In this document: piece after piece, positions 48,401-56,745 of the stretch | Numbering within the stretch: the first letter of the stretch is position 1 | Layout: every line of letters begins with the position of its first letter | NCBI RefSeq assembly: GCF_014698825.1 | Contig: NZ_JACJTT010000012.1 | Span: forward strand, 60,088 to 124,087 | Direction: 5' to 3' | DNA from: Richelia sinica FACHB-800 | Lineage (GTDB): Bacteria > Cyanobacteriota > Cyanobacteriia > Cyanobacteriales > Nostocaceae | DNA length: 64,000 bases | Notes under the pieces: generated by a model | What the model was told of the DNA's origin: nothing | What the model saw: the letters and a program-made list of their open reading frames with translations, nothing else | Databases searched by the model: none | Translations under genes and position numbers: made by a program

Positions 48401-49829
48401 TGATATAGGTAATATTCCTGAAAATGCCCTTATTCGTGACTGCCTAAGATTAATTATTGAATTAGCTCATAGTCGTAATCTATTAAATAATACTATTGAT
48501 ACCAATAAATTTAGACCTCCTTACAACAGTCAACCTATTCAAATTCCTTCAGAAGAAGAAATTGCTAATTTAATAAAGCAAGATGCTTTTAAAAGGAATA
48601 TGACTCTTGACGAGTCTCTTTCTGATTTTGCTAAATATACCATACCTAGTGTTCTTTGTTATTATAATCTTGAACCTGTAGTAATAAATCACAAGCAAAT
48701 CCATCGCTGGTTTATTAAAACTGTTTCTGAATTAGGTTATCCAGGTTTTAATGAACAGTGCTACAAGTATGATCGCTATATTTTAGGTAAATATGGTAGA
48801 GGAAGAAGCAGAGAAACTTGGGCTGAAAGACTTGGAGAAAAGTATTATTGGATTTTATTGCATCGTTTAGCAGGAATTTTAGCAGATCACTTTCCCAGGA
48901 AAATAAATTCATGGTACAGAGAGCCTGTTCTTCCCAGATTAGAGGGTATAAACTTACGGGATATAGATCCAACTGATTTAAGAGCTTTTTCTCCGCAAAT
49001 AGAAATTAATACGGAATGGTATCAACCTGTTAATTATGATTTTGATATTACAGAAAATTTAAGTCATGATCAATGGGCAGAATTAAAAGATTTTCCAAAT
49101 TTAACAGACATAGTAGAAGTCACTGATAACAAAAATGAAAAGTGGATTCATTTATCACTTTATTCTTCATTAGAAAAAGTTATTTCTAATAAAAAAAATG
49201 CAAAATATCCCCATCGAAATTTAACCACTTTAATTAATACGGCTTTTGTACCGTATTCAGACATCAAAAATATTAAGACCGAACTATCTAAGAATAAATT
49301 TATTGATGATTTAATGATTCGACGTGACAACAAATTATTGATATTAGAGTACCCGAACACTATCGCTTGTAATCAACGTTTTGAAATTAGAGAAATAAAC
49401 TTAGAATGTGAAGTACCAGGTACAGAAAAGGCGGAAATCACAATGATTCAGATTTTGAGGGGGCAGGATTGGGATTATGATTGTAGTCAAGACGAATATT
49501 CTGAAAATATTAATGTCCCTGCACCAGATTTAATCAATCTTGGGAACTTAAAATGGGATGGTCAATCTAGTTGGTTAGATGATTCTAAAACTAGTCAGAT
49601 TACTGAAATATCTACAGGAATTGGTTCTGGTCTCTTGATTAAATGTGCTTATCTGAAAAACTTTCTTCAAGCTTCTTCGTTGGCTTTAGTTTTTATTGGA
49701 TTTCAAAAAAAATTCGTAATTAATAAGCAATTTTCGGGAGCTGCTAATATTCATGAACTTAGAACTGTATACATTTTTGATGGTCAAAACATTATTAATG
49801 CTTACAAAATCCATAAAAATATAGACTAA
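45480..49829 (+). CDS. Large STAND NTPase with N-terminal PD-(D/E)xK nuclease, Avs-like defence candidate
   Basis: Protein of 1449 residues. Residues 1-100 show a restriction-type nuclease core: E21/E22 in DAFEELCCQIF, D56 in GAGGDGGVEA and Q74-S-K76 in WGLQSKYF. A helical linker runs to about 390. The STAND NTPase has Walker A GCAGVGKT (404-411) and Walker B IIYIDALNE (D480, E484); the LNE ending is characteristic of Avs-type ATPases. From about 700 a long helical region (SWCCAASDRRIRDRATKGL, DDDYVLERVSLAAYSSIL) forms the likely sensor, and a less structured C-terminal part follows. In Avs proteins the sensor recognises phage terminase or portal and releases the nuclease. The gene is alone, AT-rich and next to a tRNA, as acquired defence genes often are. 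The Avs subtype cannot be fixed by eye. Confidence 0.85.
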   Translation: MLEINFQHIRPYHGGLTDAFEELCCQIFHRLSDNSIPNFQPPQGSQFQRFRGAGGDGGVEAIWILPNGDKWGLQSKYFQKDKLETSEFNQMGNSLETAVKNHPEITRYIYCIPFDPTGKKAEGKLGESQTEKLEKWKEAQLEKLRIGNVLAFTIILLVLIKSGLYEECQKLKYNKINLSIEFWTEHELRDYLLSVDKGGGLRRYWFDHEVMTNDWLQQRLNDAKVQAGKRYSPKLSVNVPAFDALEAFARQNAWKEQVDKYLQEFNENIQRWHSHVKNVNELPENSHQIVESITEEIISLNSILSQDIYPQSSNDSKKVILQAVNLIENIIQVEKIFFNEFIEKHGENADNPLFRQFHAEYQCDFPAAKLDTSRDLLKCLYKIEQWINSPEFILPRSQFMLLRGCAGVGKTHAIVDHALHINKTGQISLVFYGEDFTGDEPWKIIINKLGLSSNISRDELWGMIDSAAEATEKPAIIYIDALNESPERRRWKTSWLAPLRQQITNFPRLKLCVSCRDTYLDEVFNNRSEWVEFEHNGFLGREFDAIKQFFQFYELEIPATPLLQSEFANPLFLHLVCQAIEGLESKILPLGTIGFTDVLRLLLEEKNKRVSEVCRYDNRDDNVTKAVNALAKKMAEEKTRLLSRETAQKIVDDIFSVEDSERSLFIQLEKEGLIALIEQKTRPLAPKQWFCRFTFERVADFLIALFLLEEIEVNQLNNTNPNEIQSIDELRNIIINNFGNKTLNDNQGLLEALSIILPEKFNVELIDIINDNTNIDIDRYKLLTIIASGLQWRTIESLSERTEELIYGGLYNSNCSPTILDSLFGIAVIPNHPLNAEFINNLLEKQDLTTRDPFWCASLYEDFEKQKGAWRLIEWSLKADLSSFSEESSGLWALFLSWCCAASDRRIRDRATKGLTRLFISHPSIIKITLIRFFDIDDDYVLERVSLAAYSSILVIDDNALIKDIATIIYAKIFDIGNIPENALIRDCLRLIIELAHSRNLLNNTIDTNKFRPPYNSQPIQIPSEEEIANLIKQDAFKRNMTLDESLSDFAKYTIPSVLCYYNLEPVVINHKQIHRWFIKTVSELGYPGFNEQCYKYDRYILGKYGRGRSRETWAERLGEKYYWILLHRLAGILADHFPRKINSWYREPVLPRLEGINLRDIDPTDLRAFSPQIEINTEWYQPVNYDFDITENLSHDQWAELKDFPNLTDIVEVTDNKNEKWIHLSLYSSLEKVISNKKNAKYPHRNLTTLINTAFVPYSDIKNIKTELSKNKFIDDLMIRRDNKLLILEYPNTIACNQRFEIREINLECEVPGTEKAEITMIQILRGQDWDYDCSQDEYSENINVPAPDLINLGNLKWDGQSSWLDDSKTSQITEISTGIGSGLLIKCAYLKNFLQASSLALVFIGFQKKFVINKQFSGAANIHELRTVYIFDGQNIINAYKIHKNID

Positions 49830-50277
49830 TAGTCTGAAATCTTAATACTTATACCGTTTCTTCATGAAGCGGCGCTTAATTTCTTTCATTCTTTCTTTGT
49901 GTCCTTTCCTTCGGAACGTCTTCGACGAACGTGCCTTCGTGGTTCGTTATATAATTTGGCGCGTCTATGGCTACGCCACGCAAGCTATCATCCAGAATTG
50001 GTATTAGACACTCAAATGCTTTTATCGCTGTTACTATTTATTCGGCTGATACTCAACGCAAATCCTTTCATCTGCTATTATCAGCCGAAAGAAATAGTGT
50101 AAAAAATATTCTCTAGCGTCGGATACATCACAATCTTCCCTTTTACACGCTAGTATTTTCAATATTTGTAGAAATACAAGGCTGATACCGTATTTCTGCT
50201 CAATCAAAATATCTATGAGGATTTTAGCTCCGCACAATACCGATAAAAAACCAATAATATTTGGGAGCTTTGGTAAA
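49830..50277. other. Repeat-rich spacer
   Basis: About 450 bp. The part 49900-49990 contains CTTCGGAACG, CTTCGACGAACG, CTTCGTGGTTCG and TGGCTACGCCACGC, the kind of interspersed sequence frequent between Nostocales genes. Short ORFs crossing it read these repeats and are not credible genes. A copy of the element shared with 22931 and 31776 starts at 49968. Confidence 0.5.
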
Positions 50278-50772
50278 ATGTCATCCTTAAAATCCACCTT
50301 CATCCAACATTTAGATATTTCCTCATCTCAGCTAGAAAATATTCTCTCATTATCACTGAATGACCTACTAAAATCACCGCAATTGCAACAAGAACTCAAT
50401 AGTCTCAATATCAAAATACTCAAAGCAACCTTACCAACTTGTGGAGCAGTATTAGCTCAAGAACTACCACCTTTTTACCATTGGTTAAAAAACGAACTAG
50501 GAGTCAAGCGCGTTCCTGATACACCAGACCACACAACAAAATGGGTAATTGGTTTTGTAAATAATCAGGAAAGTCTCACTCGCTTAGTTGAGTTACACCG
50601 TCAAGTTCCTCGTCCAGCTTTAGAAGCATCCATCCCTCGATTAGTAGATATGTTTGCAGGTGTTGAAGATGAGCAAACCAGACAAGAATGGCAAAAAGCC
50701 ATTGCTGTTCTGTGTTTAGTTCTAGTTGTTGCATCTCGTGAACAAGAACGCTTGAATTTAGCAGCTTCCTAA
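50278..50772 (+). CDS. Hypothetical protein, helical, unknown family
   Basis: Protein of 164 residues from the ATG at 50278, which has GGGAG about 11 bases upstream; an ATG at 50215 in the same frame lacks a ribosome binding site. It is mostly helical, with a Leu-rich N-terminal half and a central motif GVKRVPDTPDHTTKWVIGF. A C-terminal hydrophobic segment (AIAVLCLVLVVAS) is too short and too close to charges to be a sure membrane span. I do not recognise a family. It lies between the STAND gene and a glyoxalase-like gene on the same strand, each separated by more than 200 bp. Confidence 0.6.
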   Translation: MSSLKSTFIQHLDISSSQLENILSLSLNDLLKSPQLQQELNSLNIKILKATLPTCGAVLAQELPPFYHWLKNELGVKRVPDTPDHTTKWVIGFVNNQESLTRLVELHRQVPRPALEASIPRLVDMFAGVEDEQTRQEWQKAIAVLCLVLVVASREQERLNLAAS

Positions 50773-50983
50773 AAATTTCCAAATTTATCGCTTAAATCCT
50801 CCATATTCTCATCGTAAGCAGATTTAGCACTGTTTTCAGCCTCTTGTAGCCATATCTAGCTTTGAGGTAGGAAATCACCAGGAGTCATACCACTTGAGTA
50901 TTGATAAACTAGAAAATAAGACTTTATGTTAGTCTTTATCGACAATACTAAAAGCGGCTCCCTTATACAATCTTTGTTTGTTC

Positions 50984-51580
50984 ATGGTTATAGCAGCTAA
51001 TTTTTTCTCTCTCCTGCTCAGTCCTCTTAGCTTAGGCTCGTTCTTACCTTCCCTGCCATTGGATAGCCTTTTTTCTACCCAAGGCATTATGATCCTCTTG
51101 CTGGCAGCTTATGCTGGTGCAATGTGGATGTTCCTCACCAGCGCCCCTAAAGTCTATACTGTGATGGTTTCAGACTTAGAAATTGCTAGACAGCTGTATG
51201 AAGGCTTGCTAGACTTGCCCGCAGCAGAAGTACCTTTGCACTATTACTACAACTACGAACAAACCATAGGTGCAACAGGGATAGACCCGCTTTATATGTC
51301 CACTAGTCCCAGTTGGTCAAACCGAACAATGAATAATGCCAATGATGGACTGTGGTATCAATTAAAGAAAAATACTCAATTACACATTATCACTGGTGCA
51401 AGTTTAGGCAATAAAAATCAGCAACGCCATGTCTGTTTTGATCACGAGTGCTTAGAACTAATTTTATTACGGGTGGAAACTAGAGGTTTAAAATTCAAAA
51501 TTCGTAACCACAAGCCTTTAAATTTTTTAGTTAAAGACTACGATGATCGTGTCATCGAAATGGCAGAAGTAACTGGTTAG
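50984..51580 (+). CDS. Glyoxalase-like domain protein with N-terminal membrane segment
   Basis: Protein of 198 residues from the ATG at 50984 (a TTG two codons earlier is possible). The N-terminus is hydrophobic with a span around 35-55 (IMILLLAAYAGAMWMFLTSA). The remainder (PKVYTVMVSDLEIARQLYEGLLDLPAAEV) is like the first half of a glyoxalase/dioxygenase (VOC) fold, but the metal ligands of active enzymes are not evident. Similar proteins occur in cyanobacteria without known function. The segment RHVCFDHECLELILLRVE may hold a residual metal site. Confidence 0.65.
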   Translation: MVIAANFFSLLLSPLSLGSFLPSLPLDSLFSTQGIMILLLAAYAGAMWMFLTSAPKVYTVMVSDLEIARQLYEGLLDLPAAEVPLHYYYNYEQTIGATGIDPLYMSTSPSWSNRTMNNANDGLWYQLKKNTQLHIITGASLGNKNQQRHVCFDHECLELILLRVETRGLKFKIRNHKPLNFLVKDYDDRVIEMAEVTG

Positions 51581-51631
51581 AGCTAGATAAGGTGTTGGAC
51601 TTGCATATTTTCTAAAATTACAACTCTTGTG

Positions 51632-51653
51632 GGGTGGGCCGAACAGCCCACCC
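51632..51653. repeat. GGGTGGGC/GCCCACCC hairpin
   Basis: An 8 bp perfect stem with a 6-base loop, lying 50 bp after the glyoxalase-like gene. It belongs with similar hairpins at 51713-51734 and 58351-58373 and lacks a T-tract, so it may be an interspersed element that also limits transcription. Confidence 0.6.
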
Positions 51654-51712
51654 TGGTTATGTAGATTAAAGGTTTATCAGCTTATTAGATACTCTCATAT
51701 CTTCAGTTGCGT

Positions 51713-51734
51713 GGGTGAGCATTGCTGCTCACCC
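51713..51734. repeat. GGGTGAGC/GCTCACCC hairpin
   Basis: An 8 bp perfect stem with loop ATTGCT. Second member of the same hairpin family, 60 bp from the first and upstream of the P450 gene. Confidence 0.6.
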
Positions 51735-51847
51735 TTATGTGTTTAAATGTAACTTGTTGCATCAAGTTTATGAACCTTGATGAATAACTCATCTGTCATC
51801 ATTTTGTTGGTCACATAATTACCTGGTCAGTTTTACCCGCATTTTGT

Positions 51848-53206
51848 ATGAAAAATACCAATCATCAGTTACCTTTACCTCCTGGCAACTTCGGGTTGCC
51901 TTTCCTGGGAGAAACAATTGCGTTTTTGCGTGATCCAGATTTTGTCACTAAGCGACAAAAAAAATACGGTAATGTATTTAAAACCAATTTATTTGGACTG
52001 CCAACCATCATGATGTTGGGAGCAGATGCTAATCGCTTTATATTTAGCCAAGAAAATCAGAATTTTGTCATTAAATGGATTGATAGTGCTTTAGTTTTAC
52101 TTGGTTCTGCATCTTTAGTCACCCAAACAGGTACTACTCATCAAAAAAGACGCAAATTATTATCACAAGCTTTTCAACCGCGAGCGTTAGCAAGTTATTT
52201 GCCATCAATGGTAGAAATTAGTAATCTCTATTTGCAGAGATGGGAAAAAATGGGTCAATTAACATGGTACCCAGAAATAAGAAACTATACTTTTGATGTA
52301 GCCTGTAAACTACTAGTAGGAACAGACGTTAATAATGACACTCATTTTGCTGAATTATTTGAAGAATGGTGTAATGGTCTATTGACTCTGCCCATTCGTT
52401 TACCTGGGACTAAATTTAGTAAGGCTTTAAAAGCCAGGGAAAAATTATTAGCAAAGATTGAAGATATCATTCGGCAACGTCAACAACAACCCAGTTCAGG
52501 ACAGGATGTTTTGGGTTTGTTGTTAAATGCAAAGGATGAAGACGGTAGTAATTTAAGTATAGAAGAACTCAAAGACCAACTTCTGACTTTATTATTTGCT
52601 GGGCATGAAACCTTAACTTCTGCATTAACTTCTTTTTGTTTGTTATTAGCGCAAAATCCAGAAATTTTAGCCGCAGCGAGGGAAGAACAAGAGCAAATAG
52701 GTTGTGAAGGTGAACTAACATCTGAAACTCTACAAAAAATGACTTACCTAGACCAAGTTCTCAAGGAAGTTTTACGATTTATTCCTCCAGTAGGTGGTGG
52801 ATTTCGTTCAGTAATTCAAACTTGTGAATTTAATGGTTATTCCATTCCTCAAGGTTGGTCTGTGATGTATCAGGTAGTTACAACCCATCAAGACCAGAGT
52901 ATATATAAAAATCCTGAAACTTTTGATCCACAAAGGTTTAGTGTTGATAGGGCTGAGGATAAATCTAAGCCTTTTAGTTACGTTACCTTTGGTGGTGGAG
53001 TGAGAGAATGTTTAGGAAAAGAGTTTGCTAAATTGGAGATGAAAATATTTGCTGCGTTGTTATTGCGTGGTTATGAATGGGAACTTGTCCCAGGACAAAA
53101 TTTAGATATAACAATGATACCTTTAGCTCATCCCTGTGATGGTTTAAAGGTTTATTTCCGTCCCAGAGTTCAGCTTCCCAATGAATTGGAAACATCGAGA
53201 ATCTGA
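51848..53206 (+). CDS. Cytochrome P450, CYP120-like
   Basis: Haem monooxygenase of 452 residues. Signatures are the proline-rich start LPLPPGNFGLPFLGET, the I-helix oxygen-binding motif FAGHETLTSA, the ExxR motif KEVLRF, and the haem-binding loop FGGGVRECLGKEFAK with the axial Cys. The overall sequence resembles CYP120 of Synechocystis and the animal CYP26 retinoic-acid hydroxylases more than typical bacterial P450s. No membrane anchor is visible, as expected for CYP120. The convergent neighbour is a carotenoid oxygenase, so the likely substrate class is an apocarotenoid or retinoid. The substrate is inferred from relatives and context. Confidence 0.9.
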   Translation: MKNTNHQLPLPPGNFGLPFLGETIAFLRDPDFVTKRQKKYGNVFKTNLFGLPTIMMLGADANRFIFSQENQNFVIKWIDSALVLLGSASLVTQTGTTHQKRRKLLSQAFQPRALASYLPSMVEISNLYLQRWEKMGQLTWYPEIRNYTFDVACKLLVGTDVNNDTHFAELFEEWCNGLLTLPIRLPGTKFSKALKAREKLLAKIEDIIRQRQQQPSSGQDVLGLLLNAKDEDGSNLSIEELKDQLLTLLFAGHETLTSALTSFCLLLAQNPEILAAAREEQEQIGCEGELTSETLQKMTYLDQVLKEVLRFIPPVGGGFRSVIQTCEFNGYSIPQGWSVMYQVVTTHQDQSIYKNPETFDPQRFSVDRAEDKSKPFSYVTFGGGVRECLGKEFAKLEMKIFAALLLRGYEWELVPGQNLDITMIPLAHPCDGLKVYFRPRVQLPNELETSRI

Positions 53207-53228
53207 ATAATTTCATAAAAATCACTTT

Positions 53229-53256
53229 GTTGGGTTGCATTGTTTATCAACCCAAC
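53229..53256. terminator. Hairpin between convergent P450 and carotenoid oxygenase genes
   Basis: GTTGGGTTG / CAACCCAAC, a 9 bp perfect stem with a 10-base loop, in the 66 bp between two convergent stop codons. Probably a two-way terminator. Confidence 0.65.
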
Positions 53257-53272
53257 CTAAAGGACGAAATTT

Positions 53273-54760
53273 TTAAACAAACTTCTCAGGGGTAAAACTC
53301 CCATGTAGACCATAGGGAATATGATGTTTTAGATGTAGTTTTGCCACAGCACCTTGGGAAAAATCACTAGCATCTAAAATTACTACATCGGAACGATGAT
53401 GAGCCGCATCATAAACTAAAAATAATAACCAACCATCATCTTCCTGTTGAGAATTGGGTCGGGGGACAAAAATCGGCTCACCCACAAAACCCCTTGGTGC
53501 AGCACTCCAAACTTGTGTGGTTTGAGAGTCTAAATCTACTTTCATAATTGCTTGTAAAGGAGCATTCCCTGTTTCATGATGAGCCGCACCGATATATAAA
53601 TAACGGTATGCTCTACCTACTTTGTCTGGGTGAATTGTGGGAAACTCACAAGCACGACTATTAATTAATTGGTGCTGGACTGTATTTTCTTGTAAATTCA
53701 GGTCAAACCGCCATAGTTGTCCTGGTGCATTAGCTTCAAAGTTAGTTTGGCGATAATCACTGTCTGGTTCTACATCTGTGAGTGATTTGTAGCAAATAGA
53801 ATCAACAATAATTTCATGTCCTACTTCAAAAGCATTGACGTGGTGGAAAATAAATCCAGATTGAGTTTCCAGAATTTTTATTTCTTTCGATTCTGGATGA
53901 CGAGGAATGACGATAATACGAGTAGGTTGATTATTTTGGAAATTAATACATTGTCCTGCACTTTTCAAGCCTAAAGCAAATGGTATGGGGTTAAATTTAA
54001 CAGGATTTTGGAAAAGGATGCAGTAATTGGGGGTAATAACAAAATCGTGGATAAAACAGAAGCCAGGAACGTGATGAATTTTTTTTCTGATGATTTCCCC
54101 AGCCGAGTTTAACTCAAAGATTGTAATTTTCGTCGATAGTCCTGGTTGGATGGAAAAGTTAACTAGACATGGTGCACCATTGTCTTGGTTACAACTGGGG
54201 TCAAGACGAGGATGGGCACTAAAAGCTTCACCTGCTGCTAAAACTCCATGGAAATATTCGTTGCCTGTGGTTTCTAAGGTGTGGGGGTCAAGACGATAAG
54301 GTTCAGATGCTTCCCATAATGCTAATAGTTTTTTACCCCAATAAATAACGTTGGTATTGGCAATATGTTTAATTTTGAAATCAAAAATATTAGCTAACCA
54401 ACCACCTGGTTTTTCTGTCCCAAAAACCCCACGATAAAGAATTTTTCCAGCTTTTTTCTCTGCTAAATAGCCGGGTGTTTGAACAAACCGATTACGGAAA
54501 TGAGCACGACCGTTATCAAAAGTAATGCGGCTAATCATCCCATCACCATCAAAGGGATGATGTAGTCTTTGTCCATTGATATCTAATAAACCAGGCCCGT
54601 TTCTAAACAATGTACCTTGTAATTCTGAGGGAATTTCGCCTTCTATATCATCAATCCAATAATCAAATTCTTCCTTCAGTGATTCGTATCCTTTTTGCCA
54701 GTCTTCACGAGTGTAGGATTTTTCTAAATCAATATTTGTTGGATTGGGAGATATTTGCAT
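53273..54760 (-). CDS. Carotenoid oxygenase (apocarotenoid cleavage dioxygenase family)
   Basis: Non-haem iron enzyme of 495 residues that cleaves double bonds of carotenoids or apocarotenoids. Four His ligands are visible in their usual settings: SAHPRLDPS, FIHDFVITP, FHHVNAFEV and the C-terminal YGLHGSF. The N-terminal signature GEIPSELQGTLFRNGPGLLD is typical. Relatives in cyanobacteria include the retinal-forming apocarotenoid-15,15'-oxygenase (Diox1) and lycopene or torulene cleavers; the exact bond cleaved cannot be read here. It lies 20 bp downstream of the transporter gene on the same strand, so the two form an operon, and faces the P450. Confidence 0.92.
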   Translation of the reverse strand: MQISPNPTNIDLEKSYTREDWQKGYESLKEEFDYWIDDIEGEIPSELQGTLFRNGPGLLDINGQRLHHPFDGDGMISRITFDNGRAHFRNRFVQTPGYLAEKKAGKILYRGVFGTEKPGGWLANIFDFKIKHIANTNVIYWGKKLLALWEASEPYRLDPHTLETTGNEYFHGVLAAGEAFSAHPRLDPSCNQDNGAPCLVNFSIQPGLSTKITIFELNSAGEIIRKKIHHVPGFCFIHDFVITPNYCILFQNPVKFNPIPFALGLKSAGQCINFQNNQPTRIIVIPRHPESKEIKILETQSGFIFHHVNAFEVGHEIIVDSICYKSLTDVEPDSDYRQTNFEANAPGQLWRFDLNLQENTVQHQLINSRACEFPTIHPDKVGRAYRYLYIGAAHHETGNAPLQAIMKVDLDSQTTQVWSAAPRGFVGEPIFVPRPNSQQEDDGWLLFLVYDAAHHRSDVVILDASDFSQGAVAKLHLKHHIPYGLHGSFTPEKFV

Positions 54761-54780
54761 GTGTTTGAAAAAATGGAATT

Positions 54781-56130
54781 CTAATTAGTGATTAAGTCAG
54801 GATTATTATCTGCTTCATTCTCTGGTAGCCAGGTAATGAATAACATCGGCAGTATAGAACAGATGTTAATGATAATAACTAAAAGCCACAGATAATCAAA
54901 GTTAGTTTCTGTAATACCCAGCCCTTGCATGATTAATGCACCGATGAATTTAGAAATTGTGCCTCCTAAATTAAAGATGGACATTAACAGTGCAAATAGG
55001 GTTGCCTCTAATCCCAAGGGGCAGATTCTAGCCGCTAATACCATAATGGGCATAAAGGCAATTTGCCCCATTGCTGCCAGGACTAAACTATCTCCTAAAA
55101 TGAACCAATGGTCATCAATACCTATGGTTCTATTGGTATGGGTTACTAACAATAACATCGTCATTCTTAAGGCAGCAGAGATGAGAATACTCCAGCCGCA
55201 AATGACTCTGAAGGGTATGGTTTTTAAGAAACGTTGGAAAATCCAAATACCAATTAAGGAGGCAATACTATTAAAGAAATTAACTCTCCCTAAAAATTCT
55301 GGTTGAAAATGCAGATCGTTGGTGAAGAAGAAGAAAAATGCGGAATCTGCACTAGGAGTAGACTGCCAAATAAATATAAATGCTGTGGGTATCCAAATAG
55401 CTTTTTGTGTAAAGGATTGACGAATTTGGATGATTTGATTTTTCCAGTCGCCAACTGTTGGTTGGGAAGGTTCTTTATCTGGGCTGTTAACTGATTTTTC
55501 AGAAATTAAAAATGCAACTAAGGAAACGATTAAGGGAAAAAAGGCAGTGAATAAAAATACTGTGCGGGTGGTGAAATGTTCTAAGAGGAAACCGCTAAAA
55601 TAAGCTGTGAGCAACCCGCCTATGGCATTAGCACCCCAAGAGAGGGATTGAAGAGAACCTGCTTTAGCTTGGGATTCGGATCTAGCTCTTTCGACTACGA
55701 GGGAGTCAACGATGACATCGCTGAAAGCCACAGAAAGGGAACTCATAGCGATCGCTATTGTCGCCCCTAAACTACTATGGACTATAGTGGCTAAACTTAA
55801 CCATGCGCCAGTACCCAACAGCCCAGATAAAACTAGATAAGGTCTTCTCCGATAACCAAGTATTGGCAAACCATCGGAAATAAAACCAAATACAGGCTTA
55901 ATCATCCAAGGCAGGGCTACTATCCCTAGCAATGCTGATACTTCTGCTGGACTTAGCCCTAATTCATCTTTCAGGAAAAAGCTTACGGCTAGACGGGCTA
56001 ACCCTAATATCCCTTGGACTAAATAGACAGCTAGAATAGCAATTAACTCTGTACTCGGTTCATGACCTAAGAGAATCTGTTTAGTTACTGAGTCTTTGAC
56101 TTTGGACAAGCCAGAGGAGTTGATCAGCAT
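54781..56130 (-). CDS. Folate-biopterin transporter (BT1/FBT) family membrane protein
   Basis: Major-facilitator-type carrier of 449 residues with about 12 membrane spans. It shows the FBT signatures PWMIKPVFGFISDGLPILGYRRRPYL and AFSDVIVDSLVVERAR, as in Synechocystis Slr0642 and plant plastid folate carriers. The family moves folates or pterins. The gene is transcribed first in an operon with the carotenoid oxygenase (20 bp spacing). Because of that partner, a lipophilic or apocarotenoid substrate is conceivable but unproven; family membership itself is clear. Confidence 0.85.
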   Translation of the reverse strand: MLINSSGLSKVKDSVTKQILLGHEPSTELIAILAVYLVQGILGLARLAVSFFLKDELGLSPAEVSALLGIVALPWMIKPVFGFISDGLPILGYRRRPYLVLSGLLGTGAWLSLATIVHSSLGATIAIAMSSLSVAFSDVIVDSLVVERARSESQAKAGSLQSLSWGANAIGGLLTAYFSGFLLEHFTTRTVFLFTAFFPLIVSLVAFLISEKSVNSPDKEPSQPTVGDWKNQIIQIRQSFTQKAIWIPTAFIFIWQSTPSADSAFFFFFTNDLHFQPEFLGRVNFFNSIASLIGIWIFQRFLKTIPFRVICGWSILISAALRMTMLLLVTHTNRTIGIDDHWFILGDSLVLAAMGQIAFMPIMVLAARICPLGLEATLFALLMSIFNLGGTISKFIGALIMQGLGITETNFDYLWLLVIIINICSILPMLFITWLPENEADNNPDLITN

Positions 56131-56499
56131 TTGATAAACATTTGTTAATTTTTGTCTCTTTATCTATCATACCGAGATTTATGGCAGAAAACTTGGGGAA
56201 AGATGACAGAAGATAATTGCATCAGCATTTTTGGCACAGGCAGTGGGACGGTGAAAAATTAGCAAATGGGAATTTAGGTCTTGTCTAAGAGAGACAATAT
56301 GAGCTTTTGAACATTGAATCTGTCATCATAATCAACTTCTCCGATCATTAAAGATGGGTTTTCTACCACCCTTTCATAGAGAGTCTATAGAACCTCTCGA
56401 TTTTTGCGGAGATGTCTAATTATCAATAAGGATAAAATCTTTGGGCACAGCCTTTTCCCCAGAAGTGCTTCTGTCACCGTCACCACCACTAAATTTTCA
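56131..56499. other. Spacer between transporter and zinc-ribbon genes
   Basis: 370 bp holding the transporter promoter (minus strand) at its left part. One plus-strand ORF crossing it continues antisense through the zinc-ribbon gene and is not credible. Nothing else was seen. Confidence 0.45.
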
Positions 56500-56688
56500 T
56501 CAGGAATTCACCGGAGTCTGGTTAGTTCCCACTCCAGTATTACGGCTTTCTAAATTAGATAAACGGGTCAGGCTTAATTGTGGTACTTCTTGTCGGCACG
56601 ACAGGCAGAACCAATATAGTTCCCCATGACGGACATGACGCAAGATGGAACCACCGCAACATGGGCAGGTGTTGGCTCTCATGCTCAT
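56500..56688 (-). CDS. Small zinc-ribbon protein, unknown function
   Basis: Protein of 62 residues from the ATG at 56688, which has AGGAGG eight bases upstream; a longer frame to 56745 lacks any ribosome binding site and begins with an unlikely hydrophobic stretch. The sequence has a four-Cys zinc ribbon, CPCCGG at about 9-14 and CLSC at about 29-32, with HVRHGELYWF between. The rest is polar. Small zinc-ribbon proteins of this kind are common in cyanobacteria and often regulatory or RNA-binding, but none of that can be shown here. Confidence 0.75.
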   Translation of the reverse strand: MSMRANTCPCCGGSILRHVRHGELYWFCLSCRQEVPQLSLTRLSNLESRNTGVGTNQTPVNS

Positions 56689-56745
56689 ACCAATGTCCTC
56701 CTGAAAAAAGTTAATTTGACAGAAAAAAATTATTAGTGACAACAA

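Noticed and set aside
44952..49829. Integrative element inserted at tRNA-Arg
   Set aside because: No integrase gene and no duplicated tRNA 3' end were found downstream, so the tRNA link is only suggestive.
49899..50102. 67-residue ORF with Arg/Leu-rich start
   Set aside because: It reads through interspersed CTTCG and GGCTACGCC repeats, a frequent artefact in Nostocales spacers.
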